Origin: Ophioderma brevispina
Lineage: Eukaryota > Echinodermata > Ophiuroidea > Amphilepidida > Ophiodermatidae
DNA: 64,000 nt
Direction of reading: 5' to 3'
Assembly: GCA_023653785.1 (NCBI GenBank)
Contig: JAMKCH010084957.1
Location: 26,344 to 90,343 of the forward strand
Shown: positions 23,440 through 36,085 of the stretch, in pieces
Position numbering within the stretch: position 1 is the stretch's first letter
Layout: each line of letters opens with the position of its first letter
Translations under genes and position numbers: made by a program
The notes under the pieces: model-generated
Seen by the model: only the letters and a program-made list of their open reading frames with translations
Databases searched by the model: none
What the model was told of the DNA's origin: nothing

Positions 23440-24480
23440 GATTTTGTATCTGATACGTTCCTTAACAAGCAGCCAGTGAAGAGTGCTCAAAAGTTTTGAC
23501 GAACTCCTGTCACGACCGCATGCGAACACCAAACGCGCAGCTTTATTGTGCTAGCGCTGGAGCCACTTGAGATCTATTTTATTGGCGCCGTATAATCAGT
23601 GATAGTAGTGAATTGGCATAGTCAATGCAGGACAAGACCATGCATGGTTGCAAGCATCAAAAGTGGTAAACCTATACGAATACGCTATAAGTTACGAATT
23701 ATTATGGTAATTTACACTTTGGACATACTCATGGTGGATAGGTATACATTATGAAACCTTGCGGACCTACAATGGAGCCCTGAGGAACAGAGTAGTTCAA
23801 AATATGCTGCTTGGGTAATTCATTGTTTCATCACTCGGGTACTACGGTCAGTGAGATATGATCTAAGCCAGGCAAGAGTAGTGCCTGTGATACCAAAACT
23901 AGTTTCAAATTTTTTAATCAAAATATCCTGGTCAATGGTATCGAAAGCAGCACTCAAGTCAACTTTACAAGTAAGACAGCCTTATTAGCATCTAATGCTT
24001 GAAGTATGTAATTTTAACCTGGAGAAGGGCTCTCATTGGAATGGTGAGCTTTGTATGCAGGTTGCAATGGCTCATCCAGATAATGTTGTCCAAAATGCTG
24101 TATTACCTGACGTGATGTGACCTTCTCAATCAATTTGGCAATGAATTTGATTAACAACTGGCCTAAAGCTCTTAAGCGCATCATGATGCAAAGATACTTT
24201 AAGTACAGGGGTATTGAAAGAATGCTGTGTGAGGAAATATGCCTGATAAACGAGAACTGTTTGCTATCCTGGTGATGCATTTCATGTTTAATGAGCCGGG
24301 AAGGAAGTGTGTCCATAGTGCAGTCCTTGTCGGACACTTGGCCAGATGAGTCAGGGAGTGCTTTAAAACCTGGCATATAGCATCTGCAATTCCTATCCGC
24401 CGCAAGTGGTTCAGCACTGACAGCCATATGGCACCTAATCCGAGAGTCCACTCTTCCAAACAAAAGGGAAAATTGAATTG
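23440..24480 (-). pseudogene. CR1-like LINE, minus copy, with internal RT deletion
   Basis: On the minus strand the frame-shifted translation runs: RLIKH, KFIAKLIEKVTSRQVIQHFGQHYLDEPLQPAYKAHHS, a DLSAAFDTIDHDILI-like core, FGITGTTLAWLRSYLTD, CSVPQGSIVGPQGFIMYTY, then NKAARLVFACGRD. The segment carrying the catalytic YADD box and following thumb residues is missing between about 23640 and 23720, whereas the plus-strand copy at 24700 still has it. The copy lies 5'-to-5' against the plus copy, with about 220 bp between. The two copies share long identical phrases and are the same family. It has many frame changes and is non-functional. Confidence 0.85.
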
Positions 24481-24699
24481 AATTTTTATAAAGAGGAATC
24501 TTTTCAATGCAAGAAAAACTGGAGTTCCAAACAAAAAAATCACAAAAAAACAACTTCAATTTACAATTGCGACTGACAACGGGAAAATTGGAAATGCAAA
24601 CACCCATCGAAACGATATTTGGTTGGTTTTTGGTTAGTTGATTGTTAGATGTTAGCTTTGTGAACAGAAGATACCTTTGAATCATGATGTACTTTTAAA

Positions 24700-26630
24700 A
24701 GAGACATAGGCCAGTTGCCAAAATGATCGAGAAGGCAGCATCACGTCAGGTAATACATCATTTTGGCGATCACGATCTTGGTGAGCATGGTGAGCCATTG
24801 AAATTTGCATACAAATCTCACCATTCCACTGAGACCTGTTAGAAATTACACCCTTCAAGCATTGGATGCTAATAAGGCCGTCTTGTTTGTATTGCTTGAC
24901 TTGAGTGCTGCCTTCGGTACCATTGACCATGATCTTTTGATTCAAAGGCTTGAAACCAGTTTTGGTATTACAGCCACTACTCTTGCCTGGTTTAGATCAT
25001 ATCTTACTGACAAAAGAGCCAGAGTGATGGTTAATCATGAAATGTGCAAGCAGCATAATTTCAACTGTTCTGTTCCTCAGGGCTCCGTTGTAGGCCCGCA
25101 GGGTTTCATAATGTATACTTATCCAGTCGGTGACATTATTAGGAATCATGATGTTAACTTTCACTCGTATGCTGATGATATTAAGCTTTTCTGTGAGTTT
25201 AATCCAAAGATTCCAGGTGATTGTGAGCATGCTCTTCAAAAAATGTTTCAAGCTGTATATCTGACTTAAACACCTGGATGTCGTATAACATGCTGCAAAT
25301 GATTCAAGGAAAGACAAAATGTATTGACTTTGCCACGCCCTGTGTTTTGAATGAGAAATCTGCCTCCAATACGGTTAGATGTGGGTGAAACTTCTGTTCC
25401 TGAATCTGTGTGTAATGAACCTTGGGGTTATGTTTGATTCCACCATTAGTATGTCCAATCAGATTGGAGCTATCTGTAAGAGTGGCAAATGACCATATGC
25501 GTAACTTGACGTATTCGTACGTTTATCCCTTTTGATGCTTGCAACAATGCTGTACGATCTTAGGTCTTGTCCCGCATTCACTATGCCAACTCATTACTAT
25601 ATGGCGCCAATGAAATAGATCTCTAAAGGCTCCAGTGCTTGCAAAATAAAGCTGCGCGCTTGGTGTTCGTATGCGGTCGTGAACAGAGTTTGTCACAACT
25701 TTTGATCACTCTTTATTGGTTGCCTGTTAAGATAAGTCTCTTCAAGGACAGACTCCATCATACCTTACTGAGTGATAGTTTAAATTTGTATAATATGTTG
25801 GGTAGTAATTCTGACGGTCTTCTTCCGATGTTACGCGGCTTGTTATTCCTCGTACCAAGCGTAAATTTGGCGACAGATCACTTGACCAGTCCAGAAGAAA
25901 GTGTCCATGTACGTATACGTACAAGTACGTACATACGCCATGATTTCTCACAAAGCAATGCAACTTGTTTTTTAAGAAATACATTATAGGTTATAACTTT
26001 TCACCCCGGAACAGTTTAGTTTACAGTTCTGAAGCTGCACTCTTCACAAAATAGTATTAAGCCTTATCAACAAAATGTATGTGCCGATTTTTTATATCTT
26101 TTTTCAAATAAAATATATTAAGAAAATAAATGTGACGTCATCGGTGACATTTTTTTCAATAATTAAATTTTCGACATGAAATCAAAATTTTGACACATAG
26201 AACTTTTGTATAATGTTCTTTGGCATTAGTTTCTGAAATTTGTATCATTTCCCGTCTCAAAACTGATAATCCCGAGAGGGTTTTGTAAAAATCTTTTGTA
26301 TTTGTATATAATTTGGTGACGTATACGTACAGGTACGCCATTGTCTGCACTGTTAACGTAATTGGTCTTAGGCTGTGGAACACGCTTCCTATAGGTTCCT
26401 GTTAATAAGAGGTATCTTCCACCAGTGTCTTTAAATGGCTCCTGAAAACATACTTATTTCCTGATTAAAATTTTGTTAACTTTGGATTTGCTAGTTTCCT
26501 TAATACGCTGTATGTTATGTTGTATATTAATTTCGTATTTTAAGTATTTGTTGTAAGACGCTGTGTTCTCTGTATGTAGAGTGCCATATAAATGCATTTT
26601 ATATAATAATTATTATTATTATTGTAAATA
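24700..26630 (+). pseudogene. CR1-like LINE, plus copy, with RT core and 3' tail
   Basis: A continuous frame from about 24805 to 25269 holds DLSAAFGTIDHDLLIQRL, FRSYLTD, NCSVPQGSVVGPQGFIMYT and FHSYADDIKLF, which are the RT motifs including the catalytic YADD (about 25168-25179). In the first motif D-T-I-D is preceded by G where F-D-T is usual (AFGT for AFDT). After frame changes it continues with NKAARLVFVCGRE, KFGDRS and, beyond the inserted element X, RLWNTLPIG and LLKTYLF. The 3' end is a GTGCCATATAAATGC phrase followed by an (ATT)n tail (26606-26630), typical of CR1 3' termini. The endonuclease is absent, so the copy is 5'-truncated. Confidence 0.9.
25909..26338. mobile_element. Dispersed element X, copy 2, inserted in the CR1-like LINE
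   Basis: Bounded by GTACGTATACGTACAAGTAC on the left and GACGTATACGTACAGGTACG on the right. It splits the CR1 protein between KFGDRS-like and RLWNTLP residues. It is the uninterrupted relative of copy 1 (14892-16290) and gives the empty site for the TTAA MITE there. It is about 430 bp and non-coding. Confidence 0.8.
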
Positions 26631-26639
26631 CATCTCTTA

Positions 26640-27850
26640 CTACTGGTGTATTTCCAGAGGAGATGAAACCGGCCATCGTGACACCAATTCTGAAAAAGGT
26701 TGCCTCTGACTGGACTGATTTGAAAAAACTACAGGCAAGTTTATAATCGTGTTTTTGTTGGCAAGATAATTAAAAAGGCAGCAATTATCTAAGTTAATGA
26801 TTATATGCAGGGAAATGGTCTTGATGAAAAATTACAATCTGTTACAAAAGTAAGCACAGTACCGAAACAGAATTGCTCAGAGTAAAGAATGATATCGATC
26901 TTGCACTTGTTATAATAATGCTGTCCTTTTAGTTATGCTTGACCTTTCTGCTGCCTTTGATACCATTGACCATGCATGACATCCTGCTGCAACGTCTGGA
27001 GCATGGCTTCGGTATCGGTATCGAAGGCACAGCCCTTCAATGGTTTTGTTCATACATAACTTGACTGGTCGCAACTTTAGATTGTCTTTTGGTAGTAATA
27101 TTGCAAAGATTTTCTTTCTTGAATGTGGCTAACCACCAGGATCAATGTTTTACAATAAGCTACAATATATTATGTCTCTTCCATAATACGTTTGCATGGT
27201 CTTAACTACCACATTTACGCAGATGATGTGTCGTTTAATCCAAAGGTTTCAGGGGATGCTGATTGTGCGATCTGTAGGTTAACATCTTGTGTGAAGGATC
27301 TGCGTATTTGGCTGATGAACAACATGCTGAAACTAAATGACTCAAAAACTATTTTTTTATTGCAGCATCCCCACAGAATATGGACTGATTGTCCAAATTC
27401 AAATTGTGTTGGCTCTGTTTAAATTACAACACTCTCATCAACCATTAATAAGCTTGACATTACCTTCGATTTCACAATGAATTCTCCTGTATGTGACAAA
27501 TCCCAAAATGATCTGTCGCCAATATACCTATCAGAGTGTTTTACAAGCTATGCACCAGGAAGGGAATGCCTTCGCTCGTCTCTGGATGCCACTCGGCTTG
27601 TTGTCCCTAGGTGTAACAAAGAATTGGTGACAAATCATTTGGAGTGCATGGGCCATCTCTTTGGAACCAAATAGCTGCAATTATTAGATCATCGCCATTA
27701 GTCGCTGTCTCCAAACAAAGCTTAAAAAACTAATTTTTTTTTAAATATTGTTTAGTTTGCTACTATAGTAAGTTGCTGATGATTGTTTATGTACTTAATG
27801 CGAAATAATCATATTGTTTGGAATTGCGCAATATAAACACTGTTATATCA
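26640..27850 (+). pseudogene. CR1-like LINE, third copy
   Basis: It starts immediately after the (ATT)n tail of the preceding copy. Translation through indels gives TGVFPEEMKPAIVTPILKK, NDYMQGNGLDEKLQS, LDLSAAFDTIDH, LQRLEHGFGI, NYHIYADDVSF (YADD at about 27216-27227) and LRIWLMNNMLKLNDSKT, then APGRECLRSS and, near the end, SLKTNFF. The 3' end GAATTGCGCAATATAAACAC (27820-27840) matches the GCGC-TATAAA terminal phrase of CR1 elements. It is a different subfamily from the 24700 copy. The stretch between the SAAFDT and YADD motifs is badly disrupted. Confidence 0.85.
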
Positions 27851-30337
27851 CTGTTATGATATCATGAAACCTACAAAGATGTATGAGACCTACCGTATAG
27901 CATGTATAGAGTTTTACCCCAGCAAGTGTTGCAAAGTAATAAAAGCCAAACTGTACGACTGTGTTCATAACAAACATCAAAAGCTTTAATAACTAGAGGA
28001 AATATTTTTCTAAAATCCATTTTGAAGACAAAAATATCTCCTATAATCTACTATGAGCAATCCTGATGAATCTTTACAAAGTACAATATTGGTGGCTTTT
28101 GGTTTCAAAATTTGACTTAATTTCAAGTTTTTGTTATAAACACAGTAAGGGGACGACTTGGGGTTATACTGAGGCTAGAATTAGTTAAGCCTACCGCAAA
28201 CCACATTATATACCCCATGGACGAGTGGTGCGCTTAACTCTTCAAAGTCGTGCCAAAGATATTAGAGCGACTCTCGTGCTCGCGGCTTTTCCAGAGTGTG
28301 TTCCAAGGTGAAGTTCATGGTGGTATAGAACGAGAAGTGGTATCTGTGCCAAGAAATACTTGAGCTGATATACAATTAGATCAATGTAGGTACAAGGCCT
28401 AAGGGCGTAGGTGACCTTCACATTCACAGACTTGTACTTTTTCTGTTCCTTTGCCATCTTAGGTTAGGTTTCGTATTACCATAATAACCTACACACCCCT
28501 ACACATTACACATTAATTTGTACACAACTGGGAACGTGACACGTCACAGCTTGCACATAAATATGGATACGGTCAACTCATAGATAGTAGAAGAAAGGAA
28601 GTTGCCCTTTAAGTCTGTTTAATCCCAATCCGTAATACAAAAGCTTAAAAAAATGCATTGGCATAAATTAAATATAGTACTAACATGACTAAAGGAATAG
28701 TTCACTCTCGCCCACAGAAGGCTGTTTGGAAACTGCGTATGTATTTTCAACAGTGTGTGTGGGTATGGTGTTGAGCATAATTTTACAGTTTATAAGTCAT
28801 AACTCATATAATTTGGATAATATAGACCTGACAGAACTTTCTTACAAAAATAATTTACAAATAAATTTAATCTTTAAATTGTACCAATTCTATAACTTTT
28901 GTGTTAGATTTTTGTTTAACGTTCCGTTTTTCATAATCAATATGCGTTTAAGCGGTGTACCAGGCTAATTGATGCTGAAATGCTGCGACTTTTTAAACAG
29001 GCCGACTATGCAAGGGGCAGCGCCTTCAGCCAGAGCAAAGAGAGATCAATCCCTGTTATGGTCAAATTAAGTCGGAGGAGACGGCAGTAAATAAGTCTCG
29101 AGATTTGTATACGAAAAAAAGCGGTTTCAGATGGAAACGGCTTTTAAGCGCATACATTTGTCCGTCAATTCTAACTACGAAAATGACATTAAAATACAGA
29201 GAAAGTCTTATCCGCAAATTACAAGGAAAACCGTCTTGCCCTAACATGAAAAGTAAAAAGTTGAACTCTATTTTCTGAATTTCTTAGCTGTTGGAAGAGA
29301 ACACGTTCGCAGTCCTACTTTCTTTATTATCATGCGTTATGGTCATTGCTTTTGGGGCTTTCGATGAAATGGTTTTATTTATTATCTCAATCTAAACGAT
29401 GAAACTAAGCACGCACACTTCTCTTAAAGCAAGATGAAATTAGACCTGTTATTACTGCAACCTCAATGTTAACCCAGTCGTAAAACTAATAGAACTTAAA
29501 AAGGTAACTTGTCGTACTGGACTCGAGTCTTTTTCAAAAAACAAGCATCGCTACTCCTCATCACCATAGGTTCTTTGACCGCGACCGACATTTTTTCCAG
29601 ATGCAATAAGAAAACAGCCCGTGGACACGGGAGTGTTCCTATGGGGTAAGACCTGACGTACGTGAACTCCGTCCTGGTTTTATTGAGAGGATTTTACCCC
29701 CGTTTTGTTATGTCCGCGGCATGGCCATGTGGGAATACTTCATTCCATAGTTTTGAGAAACGATTATGCATGAAAGAAGAAGGGGGTAAATAGGTAATGG
29801 CTTTCTAGATAAGGGGGGTAAATGGAACAAAGCCCTTTAAACGGGGCTTGGAAATGGATCACATACCCAGCTGTTATATATTCCGGTTGATGGAGATTTT
29901 ACATATACCACAGGCCTGGGGGCATCACCAATGCCATGTTATAGTTTTACTTATATGCTTTCTAATACTTTTCATGAAATATTTCAGGAGCGGTTTTGAA
30001 TACTTCAGCACTTACTGCTTCCCGCTGAATTACTTATTACAGTTCGAACACATTATTCAACATGGATTTCACCCTTTTATTTGTGACAGAACAACTTTCA
30101 TGTTGGTTAACATACATACAGAACTTACTAATGATAGTCAACTAGTTTAGGTTTTTGTTCACTCAATTTGAAGTTCTTTTTTTCTAATTTTTTTTATGTA
30201 AAGGCCGAAAAAATGAAATAATAAAAAAAAGTGCAACCGAAAAGCTGATGAAGACGACGAATAAGAGCCGAACAATAAGATAAATCAATAACGGACAAAA
30301 ATAGTGAAGATGATATGAAAGATGACGGAGATGATGG
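27851..30337. other. Unassigned 2.5-kb stretch
   Basis: No transposon or known gene recognised apart from the candidate frame at 28242-28457. Other open frames, such as 29848-30150 (Leu/Ile/Phe-rich), show no family signature. Confidence 0.4.
28242..28457 (-). other. Candidate short coding exon, 71 codons, unrecognised
   Basis: Minus-strand frame starting MAKEQKKYKSVNVKVTYAL. The ATG sits in a favourable context (CTAAGATGGCA), the first 20 codons are unusually gene-like for this window (Lys/Val-rich, mostly G or C at third positions), and TGACG and ATATTTA phrases lie about 80-120 bases upstream. The rest is hydrophobic (residues 25-50), and the frame ends without a clear splice donor. I cannot name it. 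It may be the first exon of a host gene, a processed fragment, or chance. Confidence 0.2.
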
Positions 30338-30380
30338 AGGAGGAGGAGGAAAAGGAAGAGGAGGAGGAGGAGGAGGAGGC
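30338..30380. repeat. (GGA)n simple repeat
   Basis: GGA units with AAAAGGAAGA interruptions. Purine-rich microsatellite. Confidence 0.95.
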
Positions 30381-31175
30381 GATTAAAACATTTTCATGAA
30401 CGTCTTTCATTCAATGTCTAAAGATCTATGGACAAGAGCGGATATCAGCAAATCATTTTACTAGACCGCATGCTTTTTTTAAAGCGATACAATGACATGA
30501 AAAATATTCAGACATAATGAAATGGACTTTACTGAAATGACTCCCACGATTTTGAAAAAAAATTGGATATGCATATTCCGTAAACAATAGTAAAACAGCA
30601 AGGGTGACATTTTTATTGATTTTTTTTTTCAATTTGGCTGGCTCGATTTTCTGGTAACTTGCCTCGGATAATCTATATAGAGAGGTATTATAGGGGTATT
30701 CGTGAATTTGAGGTCAAATGTCACCTTGGTGTCAAGTGATGTCATTGTTGAAATACGCTCAAAACGCTCTGCAGTTTCACTGGATTTTGATGTAATTCGG
30801 GTGAAGGGATTTTTTTGTGTGATGCTCTCATCGGGGTCTTTATGAATTTGTAATCAATGACCCATGGTGACATTTGACGCCATTTTATCGAAGTGTTAAA
30901 ATGTAATCATTCCCTACATTGACCTATTAGCTTCATACTTGGTCAGAAGAACTACTAGGCCAATACATTTTAAAACATGTACACAGATTGACCTTTAATG
31001 ACATCTATCTTTAGGAATTTCGAATCTGTGATCTCTCTGTGACTCGTCACCATTTAATTGAAATGTAAATCCGTAGTCATTTCCCACATGACCTATGTTT
31101 GGTCAAATGACCCACCCGGATATTGATCTCTAATGACCTCTATGTGACATTTGACCAATGTAAATTGACACATCT

Positions 31176-31176
<1 letters not shown>
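30381..31176. repeat. Very degenerate tandem repeats with GACCTnnATGTGACATTTGACC phrases
   Basis: From about 30690 a phrase like GAATTT.AGGTCAA / GTGACATTTGAC recurs near 30703, 30845, 31013 and 31134, with spacing of about 120-170 bp. The units are strongly diverged, so the tandem nature is only suggested. There is no coding content. Confidence 0.4.
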
Positions 31177-31208
<32 letters not shown>

Positions 31209-31232
31209 ACACACACACACACACACACACAC
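31177..31232. repeat. (AC)n microsatellite
   Basis: About 28 AC units with a single CCC interruption near 31207. Confidence 0.97.
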
Positions 31233-32159
31233 AATCAAATACAATTTGAATTGCAGTAGAAGCCGCTCAACAGGCTTTGAGTGTATGATCTATCAATAGA
31301 CATGGTACCAACGTTCCTGAAGGATCTATCCAGCAATGTTTTCAACTTGGAATCAACGTTGAAAAAACACCGAGGCTTCAACGTGAACGTTGAGATTTGG
31401 TTGAACCCCTCCCCCAACACAAATGACCATATAGGGACGTGCAACAGACATCGATCTCATTATTACCCTTCTGGTATAGCAATGACCCCTTTTTTCATGC
31501 CAATTTTGGTCAATTGGAAAATTAGTCTGAAGCCAAAATATTCAAAATTTGCTTAAAATGTTAAAATTTTGAGGAAAAATGGGCAAATTTGTGTTAAATT
31601 TGGTCCAAAATTTGCATCTCTGGTATAGCTATGGGTCCCCTTTTGGAACCAAATTTTACTTTAGGTTGAAATTGAAAGCGAACGATAGTCTTTGTCATGT
31701 TGACTACTACCAAATTCTGCACGAAAACTTTGTTTTACTGCAACTCAGTGGTGATATTCTTGACAACCCATCGGTGTGGGCGTTACAAATAAGTTGCACA
31801 CCAATCAGATGTTGGATATTGGATGACAGCTGCATTCAGAACTTGGCGGCGATAATAAACGATTGTAATAAATTTTGACACGTTAATTGATAGAATGTTT
31901 TGTGAGGAATAATTTATTAAACATTAGAAAGTAAACGAACAGCAACCAAAGAATTTATGATAGCTGTAAGTGGCTGCTGTAAAATATCCATGGTTAAACA
32001 TGGCTGTCTGATACTATTGATTGACAATGTAATATTTTCCTCTTTACTTATATGCCTTTTGTTCAGGTAAAATGTCAATTCCTAAGGGGTTGCTTTTAAT
32101 TTTTTCCATATTGCTACATATATGTTGTAGTCAGTTAGCCCTTGGCCAACTGTTTGCCT
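31233..32159. other. Unassigned stretch with a local duplication
   Basis: The phrase TCTGGTATAGC(A/T)ATG occurs at about 31470 and 31618, each followed by CCCC and TTTT-rich sequence, which suggests a two-copy repeat of about 148 bp. Open frames here are chance. Confidence 0.4.
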
Positions 32160-33355
32160 GACCGTAAAATTGAGTATGTTCACATTTTTTCTGCGCTGAA
32201 ATGATAGATCAGGGTGTGTAGAATAGAATCTTCTTCCTGTGCCACTGGGCATCCTTGAGCATTGAGAAATTCAAGATTGCGTCCGCCATAAATGAAAATA
32301 TCTTTCAACCCTATATTATCAAACTATGGGTTACTAGTATACTAGCGGACCCAATGACCAAATGCAATGGCACTTGTAACATGAGTCATACTTCAAATTC
32401 AAATGGAAGCCCAATCAATCATTTTAAAAATATAGCATATAACAGCAAATACTGCGATAAAAAATACCATGAGTGTACTTAGATTATGTGTTAGACACAA
32501 TAAATGTATTTTTGATACTTTTAACGTTGTAACATGACGTCAATCAATATGGCAGGCCAAACGTGAATATCTTCGCAAAAATTACTGACACAATGTCTAA
32601 ATATTACCCTTCAAGGATAATTATTGTGTCAATGAATCAATTAGAAATGTACCTATATCATAACAGTGAACAGGTATCCGGATAAATAAAAATGGATCAT
32701 TATAATTGAGTGCAATATAATGTGAAAAATGTAAATGCCTATGGTATTTTGACAACTTTGCACCATATTGTTTTTATTTCGCTTTTGGCGCATTTAAAAA
32801 CAAATTTGACAATGTATGTTGTACATGGTTAGGATCAAAGGTACAGTTTCTATGTCAGTTGCACTGTGATTTCGATTTGAAGGCTGGAATACTTATAAAT
32901 TTGTGGCCAATATTTTTTGAATGATGTTCCCGATTTGGCTTGCCATATTGATTGTACGGTCACGTTACAAGTTTAAAAGTATCAGAAATACCTTTAATGT
33001 GGTCTATCACATCAGAACCTAGTCGTACGTATCTCGTCTATTTTATCGGCAGTATTTTGCTGTTATAGGCTAATTTAAAAAATTATTGCATTTGCTCATT
33101 TTGAATTTGAAGTAGCTTATGTTACAGTGCCTTACACTTGTTCATTGGATCCTTAGTATATCTAGTAACCCATAGTTTGATGATACAGGGTTGAATAGAT
33201 AATTATCATTTAAGACGACGCCATCTGGATTCTCAAATGCTCACTGATGCCCGTGGCAGCCGGCAGATTCTTATTCATACACCCTAATCTATCATTTTCA
33301 TCAAAAACTGTGTCCATACTCAACTTTACGATCACATGAAGGTTTCTACCTGACT
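32160..33355. repeat. Long inverted repeat, arms of about 510 bp, spacer of about 165 bp
   Basis: The left arm (about 32160-32672) is matched in reverse complement by the right arm (about 32838-33355). Matching blocks in order are AAAATTGAGTATG, ATGATAGAT.AGGGTGT, TATCAAACTATGGGTTACTAG, CTTCAAATTCAAA, ATAACAGCAAA.TACTGC, TTTGATACTTTTAA, CAATCAATATGGCA and AATGTACCT. The arms differ by many substitutions and indels. Transcription through it would give a long hairpin RNA. No coding capacity, and no clear target duplication at the ends. Confidence 0.85.
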
Positions 33356-35422
33356 ATATGTTTTTCTGGGGTTTTCGGATTTAATATGGCCAGTTTGACC
33401 AATTTTAGGGAACCTAAACAAGTTTTTTCCATATGACCGAATAATGTCTTACACTGACGTTTCGTCAACGCGCAACTCTTTCTTATTTGAGTATATATAA
33501 TTCCGCATTAAATACGCGAAGAAATGGATAAGAAATACAAGTTTCAAATATTTTCACGATTGCAAATACCAAATGCAATGTGATCTAACTCCCAATCATA
33601 TGAATTACGAAATGTCCATCCTGAGATTGTGGTGGGCGCTAATCCACGGTAAATCACTTGGCTCTTCATGTCTAACTGAAACATGCATCTGTAGCGTCCT
33701 AAATATTGGTACCTGTTGATTTTCTAGTTGTACCCTCATGGCTCGATGCTAGGGCCCATATTCAAAATTTTCCTCCTCATTTTCATGTTTTCCAATGATA
33801 ATATTGCATTCCTTTAACAGTGTTGAACAACGTTCCAAGTTACTTTACGTACACTATTTTTCCAAAAAGAAGTAAAACTTCTTAATGTTTTTTTTTATTT
33901 TAAGAGAAACCTACAATTGCATATTGTTAGTGATTGGCGCGGTTAGGCCTTTTTAAAATGTTTGAATTGCATATCAGATAAAAAAAGCATTCAAAATAAT
34001 CTCATGTCTTTTTTGAGTAGATTTGTTCTACCAAAAATTCTATCGACTGAAATGAATTGTGCCTCGTTTTACTTTCTCTTTCCTTTCGATCATTTGCAAA
34101 TGAGCGTATAAACCATACTTGGAAGTTGGAACTCAAATGCACAGAATATATGGTGCACATTCCAATCACTGTGTAAAATACCTAACCTCAAACCGATGCC
34201 CTTCAAGTAGAAAATCACAGCTTTCTAATAAAAGTCCGGATCTGGATTTTTGTTATACACAATATCCTATGGTACTGTTATACTGCACATAAATGTTTAC
34301 TACTTTAAAACGAAAAACCTTTCATCTCATACTTTGGAATTGAGTATTTTTAGCCTGACCATCTTTAGTTGTAGTTGAATATTTTAACTTAATACACACA
34401 CAAAAATAAAATAAAATAAATTTTTGAAATAAACAAATAAACAGTCAACTATCCAAAACACCTGCATGACTGAATTTTTTCACAGCCTTGTCGTGTTTCT
34501 ACTGTTGCGAGGTGAACCTTCTTCTATTTGATCATATTCATAGCGCCCTTGATTGGGTGCCTGTTACTGTATTCAATACGGCTATTAGAATGTATGTCAC
34601 ATCATTAACATTATGATCACCCTCATCAACGGAAGGACTGAAAACGCCCTACTTTCCTTAAATCGACACAATTGGACAAGGGCCGATTTTTGCAGCATTA
34701 CTTAAGAGCTATATATAGCGAGCATCTCAACATTCCTGGCATTCTCCAATTGGTGTACAAGGGGCGTTCATAGAATACTCTTAACTGTTTCCGTTGAGTT
34801 TGCTCTTGCAACCCACACCATCTTAGGGGGTGTTGATATTTTGACAAATGCAACAAAAGCATTAATTAGATTTCGAAATTTAAGGCTAATAATTAATTTT
34901 GCAGCGCATCAAAGTGGAACAAATGGGGCAAACTAGGTTCGCAATTCTTACAAGGCACTTTGAAATGATTTAAGTACCGTACTGTTATCAACTTTGGAGA
35001 CGTTCAATTGGCTTGTATTTCTTTGCAGAATGGCCTGAGTACCTTGTACAGAGTGTCCCCTAACAAATTGCCCTAAAAGCGCCCCCCCCCCAATTTCAGG
35101 TCTTTAATAAACATTTATGCAAATTATTTACACATATTTAAAAAACTATTGTTTATTCACTTTTAAAAACGGCAAACCATATTGAATTTGGGTCCCAAAT
35201 GACTGAGTTGTTCTTAATTGAATGAAACCTGTGGCAGACTTGGTTTTGCACACATTAACATGTGTTTTGATGATGTGTTATGTTAAAGTTTCTATTGCCT
35301 TTTTGAAGCTTGCATGTTAAACATTTTAAATGGACATGTTTTGATTGTCCATTCATTTGTTCGGGGAAGAAACATGTTTTCAAGGGATATGCCTTTGTTT
35401 TGTTTTTGCATTTGCTCTTGTT
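33356..35422. other. Unassigned 2-kb non-coding stretch
   Basis: Nothing recognised except short simple runs, including an AAAATAAAATAAAAT patch near 34405 and a C-run at 35082-35091. A GAAAACGCCCTACTT phrase near 34639 recurs near 41420. Confidence 0.4.
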
Positions 35423-36085
35423 TCACAGTCCACGATAATTTGAAAATATATTAGTATCAGACTTTTTATGAATTGGTATGACTTTGGCTGTTTTAAATTT
35501 ATCTGGAACAATGCCTGTTGACAATTTCACTACCCACTTTTTAATAATGAAATTCCCAAAATTATCGTAATACGGTCGCATATCATGAAGGTAATCGTAA
35601 TAGCTCTTGCCTGTATTTTGAATATCTGATGCAAGCTTAGGCCCTACAATAACGAAAAAAATCATTAATCTATTAGAAATGTCTTTGGAGTTGTTTATAA
35701 TTTCACCACTTTCATCTTTGAACTTACAATGTAGAGACTGTTTTTTTCTTTACCAATACTACTATTTATTTCTTTCCACACTTCTTAATTTGGTGAAAAA
35801 ATACATTCGCTTAGATTTTCGTATAAGCATACTTGTTTTTCAAAGTTTTAAATTTCTGTTAATTTCCATCGGATGGATTTTGAACACATTGTTTGTACAA
35901 TTTATTTTTCTATTAATACTTTTTAGCAAACCTTTAGTGATCTATGGTAACTCTGGATCTTTTTTCCTCTTGATGGTACGTCTTTTGAGTGGAACACACT
36001 CATATAACATATGTATTAAACGTTTCTATAAATTTATCATAATCATCATATGCATCATTGTTGTCCAAAATTTCATGCCATTTAA

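Noticed and set aside
24014..24685. 223-codon minus-strand open frame as an intact gene
   Set aside because: Only its last third follows the CR1 RT frame; the first part is an out-of-frame extension into the spacer between the two LINE copies.
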